Source: CAYUEN01 sp964443745 (GTDB lineage Bacteria > Campylobacterota > Campylobacteria > Campylobacterales > QNZT01). Taken from it: a DNA stretch of 16,414 nt. The notes below the pieces were generated by a model. The model saw only the letters and a program-made list of their open reading frames with translations. It searched no databases and had not been told where the DNA came from. Made by a program: the position numbers and the translations under genes. The stretch covers positions 1 to 16,414 of the forward strand of contig CAYUEN010000039.1 in NCBI GenBank assembly GCA_964443745.1, read 5' to 3'. Every line of letters begins with the position of its first letter. Positions within the stretch are counted from its first letter, which is position 1. Positions 13,046-16,414 of this stretch are shown here, in pieces.

Positions 13046-13656
13046 TTTCGACCTTTCGCATCGAGGATTCCAAGCAGCAGCGTCACGAGCAGCGCCTGGG
13101 GCCTGGCGTGGAGCTCGGCGGTATGAAGCGCCCTTTCGAAAAGCTCCAGCCTCTTTTTTCCCAAAGGAATCCGCTCTTTGAGCAGCGCCTCTTTGAGCAA
13201 CGCCTGTATGATCTCCTTGATCTCCTCTTTTGAGGCGCGGCCGTGCGCCTTGGCGAAGGTGAAAATCGTAGCCAGATCGAGGTTTCGCAAAGAGATGTCC
13301 AGAGTCACATCGGGCTTAGGAGCGTCGATCCTGCGTATTTTCAAACGGGAGCGGATCGTTGGCAGCAGAGAGGTTTTGGAGCGGGCGAGAAGAAAAAAGA
13401 CGATATTCTTCGGAGGCTCTTCCAGAAGCTTGAGCAAGGCGTTTTGGGCATAGACGTTGTAACTCTTCGCACCAAGAACGATATATTTTGTCCGCTCTTC
13501 GGCGATATAGGCCTCTCGTGTCACCGCTTTGGCGTCATCCACTTTGAATTCTTCACAAAAAAAGGTTTTCACGCTCCCCTTCCCGGAGAGCTCGCGCAAT
13601 AGCGTATCTTGTGCGAATTCGAGATTGGTAGAGATGATGATCGCAGACTCTCTCAT
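13042..13656 (-). CDS. holB: DNA polymerase III delta' subunit, short form
   Basis: Clamp-loader subunit of 204 aa, against 334 aa in E. coli, but similar in length to the H. pylori protein in the same operon. The diagnostic segment YAQNALLKLLEEPPKNIVFFLLARS lies at 69-93, followed by SLLPTIRSRL (96-105). That keeps the arginine finger of the usual S-R-C motif, with Leu in place of Cys. There is no P-loop and no zinc-module cysteines, so it should not bind ATP itself, as expected for delta'. The C-terminal collar domain appears reduced. It overlaps hobA and folP by ATGA on either side. Confidence 0.85.
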   Translation of the reverse strand: MRESAIIISTNLEFAQDTLLRELSGKGSVKTFFCEEFKVDDAKAVTREAYIAEERTKYIVLGAKSYNVYAQNALLKLLEEPPKNIVFFLLARSKTSLLPTIRSRLKIRRIDAPKPDVTLDISLRNLDLATIFTFAKAHGRASKEEIKEIIQALLKEALLKERIPLGKKRLELFERALHTAELHARPQALLVTLLLGILDAKGRK

Positions 13657-14207
13657 AACACGTGTCGGGTATCCACTTCATTGAAAAGTATCGCATCGAT
13701 ACTCTGATCGAAAAGCGTCAACAACTGGATCAGTTTGATATCGAGTTTTTCGTCTTTGCCGTTGAGATAGAAGCTGTTTTGCGCCTGTTCGTCGATAAGC
13801 CAGAGCAGACTGTCGTCGCGATGCTTGGCGATCTGCGCTCTGGGATCGCTTCCCCGCCCGATATAGAAGAAAGTGTATCCTCCGCTGAACGAAAGGCTCA
13901 GCATATCTTCCAGAATCTGCATCTGCTCTTTCTCTTTGATCTTGTCGATATAGGGAAAAACCGTCCCTAAAGAGATGATCGGAAGCAGCGGCCGCTGTGC
14001 GTCGAATTTGTTGAGACGGCTGAGGGTGTAGCGGGCGAACCACTCCCTCTCCCGATCGGTGATCAACAAAAAGGTCTGGGCGTTGATCATCCGCTCGATC
14101 GCCGCGGCGGTTATCGCTACCCAATCGAAACGGCGCTCCTCCATCCAACTCATCGAAGAGCCCTCTTTCCGGATCTTCTCCAGTGTCCAGGCGGAGAACT
14201 CTTTCAT
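13653..14207 (-). CDS. hobA: DnaA-binding replication initiation factor HobA
   Basis: Cytoplasmic protein of 184 aa that binds DnaA domain I and promotes oligomer assembly at oriC. It is the Campylobacterota counterpart of E. coli DiaA (SIS fold). It matches H. pylori HobA in segments I know: SWMEERRFDWV (20-30), LITDREREWFARY (48-60), FFYIGRGSDPRAQIA (113-127), QNSFYLNGKDEKLDIKLIQLL (143-163) and a C-terminal LFDQSIDAILFNEV. The family is confined to this phylum, which makes it the best taxonomic marker here. It lies 6 bp after lysC; the ribosome site (GGATAG, about 10 nt upstream) is weak and falls in the end of lysC. Confidence 0.95.
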   Translation of the reverse strand: MKEFSAWTLEKIRKEGSSMSWMEERRFDWVAITAAAIERMINAQTFLLITDREREWFARYTLSRLNKFDAQRPLLPIISLGTVFPYIDKIKEKEQMQILEDMLSLSFSGGYTFFYIGRGSDPRAQIAKHRDDSLLWLIDEQAQNSFYLNGKDEKLDIKLIQLLTLFDQSIDAILFNEVDTRHVL

Positions 14208-14213
14208 GACGGA

Positions 14214-14681
14214 TTATCTATCCAACTCGTAGGCTTCATGAAGCGCCCGTACGGCCAACTCGCTGTATTTTTCCGCCACCACCATGGAGATCTTGATCTC
14301 GCTCGTGCTGATCATCTCGATGTTGATGTTCTCTTTCGCGAGTGTCTCGAACGCTTTGCTCGCCACACCGCTGTGGGATTTCATCCCCACGCCCACGATA
14401 GAGACTTTGGCGATTTCACTGTCGAATTCGAGATTTTCCGCCGGCTTCATCCTCAGCATCAGGGCTTTGGTCCGCTCCAATTCGTTTTCGGGCACCGTAA
14501 ATCCGAGATTGGTCGTTCCGTCGTGTCCGACATTCTGGATAATCATATCGACGTTGATGTTCTCGTCGGCCAGTTTTCTGAAAATTTCCGCGGCGATCCC
14601 GGGCCTGTCGCTGACCCCTCTGAGCGTGACTCTCGCCTGATTTTTATCGAGTGCGATACCGCTGACGACCGGTTTTTCCAT
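14214..14681 (-). CDS. Possible in-frame beta subunit of aspartate kinase (internal start in lysC)
   Basis: An ATG at 14681 (codon 246 of lysC) follows AAAGGAAGAGGA with 4 nt between GAGGA and the ATG. It would yield a 155-aa protein made of just the two ACT domains. Bacillus subtilis LysC and Corynebacterium LysC are known to make such a regulatory beta chain from an in-frame start at nearly the same place. The placement exactly at the domain boundary and the strength of the ribosome site support it; expression is inferred. Confidence 0.5.
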   Translation of the reverse strand: MEKPVVSGIALDKNQARVTLRGVSDRPGIAAEIFRKLADENINVDMIIQNVGHDGTTNLGFTVPENELERTKALMLRMKPAENLEFDSEIAKVSIVGVGMKSHSGVASKAFETLAKENINIEMISTSEIKISMVVAEKYSELAVRALHEAYELDR

Positions 14682-15416
14682 GATATCCTCTTCCTTTGTG
14701 ATTAGTGTCCCTTCGTTTTCGTTGAAACTGCTGCGGGTGACGAGCCTGACGTTCAACTTCTTCGCCAGTTCCACCGAGCGGTTTTGCAACACTTTCGCCC
14801 CCAGACTCGCAAATTCGAGCATCTCGTCGTAGGAGATTCTGTCGATCTTCTTCGCTTTGGGCTCGATGCGGGGATCTGTGGTATAGACACCATCCACATC
14901 GGTATAGATTTCGCACAGATCCGCTTTCAGCGCTCCCGCGATCGCAACCGCACTCAGATCGCTTCCCCCGCGCCCCAACGTAGAGACATCCCCCTCTTCG
15001 GTGATCCCCTGAAAACCGGCCACCACAACGATTTTTCCCTCTTTCAGCGGCTTTTGGAGTTTCGTTTCGTCGATGTGTTCGATCCTCGCACCGGTATGAA
15101 CCTGGTCGGTATGGATTCCCGCCTGGCGGCCCGTCATCGCCACTGCGGGCAATCCCATCTCGTTGAGTGCGATCGAAAGGAGCGCGCTCGTGACCCGCTC
15201 ACCGGAACTGAGCAGCAGATCCATCTCTCTTTTGGGAGGATTGGGGCTGAAGTGGTGTGCATATTCGATCAATTTGTTCGTCTCACCGCTCATCGCGGAA
15301 ACCACCACGACGACATCATGCCCCTCTTTTTTGGCTTTCGCCACCCGGGAGGCGACGTTTTCGATACGTGTAAGATCCCCTACACTGGTCCCTCCATATT
15401 TTTGTACGATCAACAT
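14214..15416 (-). CDS. lysC: Aspartate kinase with two C-terminal ACT domains
   Basis: First enzyme of the lysine, threonine, methionine and diaminopimelate pathway, 400 aa. The kinase domain (about 1-240) has KYGGTSVG at 6-13, SAMSGETN at 40-47, the TLGRGGSDLSAVA segment (146-158) and YTDVDGVYTTDPR (171-183). Two ACT domains (about 262-330 and 336-400) should bind lysine and/or threonine for feedback control. Length and layout match the Bacillus/Corynebacterium alpha2-beta2 enzymes rather than the fused E. coli ones. M246 is preceded by a strong internal ribosome site, suggesting a separate beta subunit. It lies 3 bp after rppH in the operon; its own ribosome site (GAGGGG, 12 nt upstream) is rather distant. 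Confidence 0.96.
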   Translation of the reverse strand: MLIVQKYGGTSVGDLTRIENVASRVAKAKKEGHDVVVVVSAMSGETNKLIEYAHHFSPNPPKREMDLLLSSGERVTSALLSIALNEMGLPAVAMTGRQAGIHTDQVHTGARIEHIDETKLQKPLKEGKIVVVAGFQGITEEGDVSTLGRGGSDLSAVAIAGALKADLCEIYTDVDGVYTTDPRIEPKAKKIDRISYDEMLEFASLGAKVLQNRSVELAKKLNVRLVTRSSFNENEGTLITKEEDIMEKPVVSGIALDKNQARVTLRGVSDRPGIAAEIFRKLADENINVDMIIQNVGHDGTTNLGFTVPENELERTKALMLRMKPAENLEFDSEIAKVSIVGVGMKSHSGVASKAFETLAKENINIEMISTSEIKISMVVAEKYSELAVRALHEAYELDR

Positions 15417-15419
15417 CTG

Positions 15420-15920
15420 CTACAAATACCCCTCTTTTTTGAAATACTCCATCACTTTTTTGTAGATGGGTCTTTTCATTCTCGTTACATATTCGAATAA
15501 TCTATCGAGTTCCACGAACCGATAAGCCATAAATTCCGGCTCTTTCGTCTCCAGGCAGATTTCGGCATCGGCTTTGAGCTTGACCAGAAAGTATTTCTGT
15601 TTCTGACCGTCGAACGGATACATCTTTTTGGAGCGTTTGTTCGGAAAGTCGTAACTGAGCCATCCTGGATACTCCGCCAGGATCTCCACCCTATCGGTAC
15701 CGATCTCCTCCCTGAGCTCTCTGTACAACGCCTCTTCCGGTGTCTCCCCTTCGTCGATCCCTCCCTGCGGAAATTGCCAGATATCGTCATACATATCGTT
15801 TCTGTTTCCGATAAATATCTCACATTTGAGCGGATACTTCGGAGACAATATGATGGCGGCGACATTGGGGCGATAGCTCTTTTGCCGTGGCTTGCTTTTT
15901 GGTTTGTCTGTTCTTTTCAT
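15420..15920 (-). CDS. rppH: RNA pyrophosphohydrolase (Nudix)
   Basis: Nudix hydrolase of 166 aa that removes pyrophosphate from mRNA 5' ends to trigger decay. The full Nudix box G-x5-E-x7-REUxEExGU is at 53-75 (GGIDEGE...YRELREEIGT). The preceding RPNVAAIIL and DIWQFPQGG segments and the following YPGWLSYDFP and GQKQKYFLVKL segments are RppH/IalA hallmarks, so a general ADP-sugar Nudix enzyme is unlikely. It has a basic N-terminal tail. ATG 15918-15920 has only a poor ribosome site; an upstream ATG nine bases away is out of frame. It is the first gene of the lysC-hobA-holB-folP-aguB operon, the same order as H. pylori HP1228-HP1232. Confidence 0.94.
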   Translation of the reverse strand: MKRTDKPKSKPRQKSYRPNVAAIILSPKYPLKCEIFIGNRNDMYDDIWQFPQGGIDEGETPEEALYRELREEIGTDRVEILAEYPGWLSYDFPNKRSKKMYPFDGQKQKYFLVKLKADAEICLETKEPEFMAYRFVELDRLFEYVTRMKRPIYKKVMEYFKKEGYL

Positions 15921-15957
15921 GCACTCATACTCGATGGATTGGGAGGCGGTACCTGCG

Positions 15958-15969
15958 AAGATACCCTTA
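15958..15969 (-). promoter_or_regulatory. 12-base motif TAAGGGTATCTT, candidate promoter of the rppH operon
   Basis: This is the second copy of the motif found before the sel1-like gene, in the same orientation. Used as a -10 (TATCTT) it would start transcription about 30 nt before rppH. No better minus-strand -10 is seen in this 100-bp divergent region. Confidence 0.35.
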
Positions 15970-15981
15970 CGCCATAGATTG

Positions 15982-15990
15982 TGATATACT
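15982..15990 (+). promoter_or_regulatory. Extended -10 promoter for hemW
   Basis: TGA followed by TATACT (15985-15990) gives an extended -10. Transcription near 15997 leaves a leader of about 24 nt containing AAAGAAGG before GTG 16021. An ATG at 15999 is out of frame with hemW. Confidence 0.6.
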
Positions 15991-16020
15991 ATCCAAAAAT
16001 GATTTTAAAGAAGGTAAAAG

Positions 16021-16414
16021 GTGTTGGCGTATCTACATATCCCTTTTTGCGACAGCAAATGCCACTACTGCGCTTTTAGCTCCTATACGCATCTTCACTC
16101 CCATAAAAAGCGCTATATGGAGGCGATCTGCCGGCAACTCGACTTCGAACTGGAGCGTTACGAAGTGGGAAAAGGCGGTATCCGCACCCTCTTCATCGGC
16201 GGCGGGACCCCCTCTACGGTGGAAGCAAAGCTGTATGCCCCCTTTTTCGAGCGCATCCGTCCCTTTCTCGCACCCGACGCCGAGATCACCACCGAAGCCA
16301 ATCCCGGAAGCGCCACCGAAAGATGGCTCCGCGGTATGTATGGGCTCGGCGTCAACCGCATCAGTTTCGGCGTACAGAGTTTCGACGCCCGAAAACTTCG
16401 ATTTCTGGGAAGAA
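16021..16414 (+). CDS. hemW: Radical SAM heme chaperone HemW, 3' end beyond window
   Basis: The first 131 residues are present and the gene continues past the window. The N-terminus LAYLHIPFCDSKCHYCAF holds the radical-SAM motif C10-x3-C14-x2-C17 followed by x-F, which is the HemW form; oxygen-independent coproporphyrinogen oxidase HemN has a fourth cysteine there. The SAM-binding FIGGGTPS segment and ITTEANPG, VNRISFGVQSFD follow in the expected order. HemW hands heme to membrane proteins such as respiratory enzymes and is often misnamed HemN. The start is GTG 16021, with AAGG at 16011-16014 six bases upstream; the adjacent TTG 16024 is the alternative. Confidence 0.93.
   Translation, partial: MLAYLHIPFCDSKCHYCAFSSYTHLHSHKKRYMEAICRQLDFELERYEVGKGGIRTLFIGGGTPSTVEAKLYAPFFERIRPFLAPDAEITTEANPGSATERWLRGMYGLGVNRISFGVQSFDARKLRFLGR

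Noticed and set aside
15999..16001. ATG at 15999 as the hemW start
   Set aside because: It is out of frame with the radical-SAM reading frame and has no ribosome site.
1..16414. CRISPR array, insertion sequence, prophage, toxin-antitoxin or defence genes
   Set aside because: No repeat-spacer pattern, transposase, integrase or toxin-like gene is visible; all space is taken by core genes and short promoter regions.

Overview
This 16.4 kb window is core chromosome of a Campylobacterota (Epsilonproteobacteria) bacterium. The strongest marker is hobA, a DnaA-binding protein restricted to that phylum, inside the gene order rppH-lysC-hobA-holB-folP that I recognise from Helicobacter pylori (HP1228-HP1232). 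A MagIII-type 3-methyladenine glycosylase, the ppiD/ftsA/ftsZ cluster beside rsmH, and a RibBA with a degenerate GTP cyclohydrolase half agree with this. Base composition looks close to 50% GC, which fits the environmental sulfur- or hydrogen-oxidising lineages better than Helicobacter or Campylobacter; the genus cannot be fixed from the sequence. Genes are tightly packed, many start with GTG, and no gene-free stretch reaches 300 bases.

Layout. Positions 1-54 hold the 5' part of tRNA-Gln(UUG) on the minus strand, diverging from ribBA (plus). Minus-strand genes at 2847-1187 are a YmdB-like phosphodiesterase, MagIII and a small coiled-coil protein. A two-component pair diverges from them: an OmpR-type regulator that may be leaderless, and a small histidine kinase whose true start is probably a non-standard ATA. 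Facing these on the minus strand are rsmH and an FtsL-like division protein. Diverging from rsmH is a class II aldolase-fold protein that has lost all its zinc ligands. Then come a PpiD-like membrane-anchored chaperone, ftsA and ftsZ on the plus strand.

After a GC-rich hairpin, the rest is mostly minus strand: an exported Sel1-repeat protein, then the tight operon rppH, lysC, hobA, holB, folP and an AguB-like amidase. Three of its junctions overlap by ATGA, so translation is probably coupled. hemW begins on the plus strand and runs off the end.

The genes fall into cell division (ftsL-like, ppiD-like, ftsA, ftsZ, with rsmH beside them), replication and repair (hobA, holB, magIII), and cofactor or amino-acid supply (ribBA, folP, lysC, aguB, hemW). 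I see no mobile element, CRISPR array or defence island. The most interesting signals are small: unusual translation starts, a probable internal beta-subunit start in lysC, a degenerate enzyme next to the division genes, overlapping divergent promoters, and a promoter-like AT-rich patch inside rsmH.
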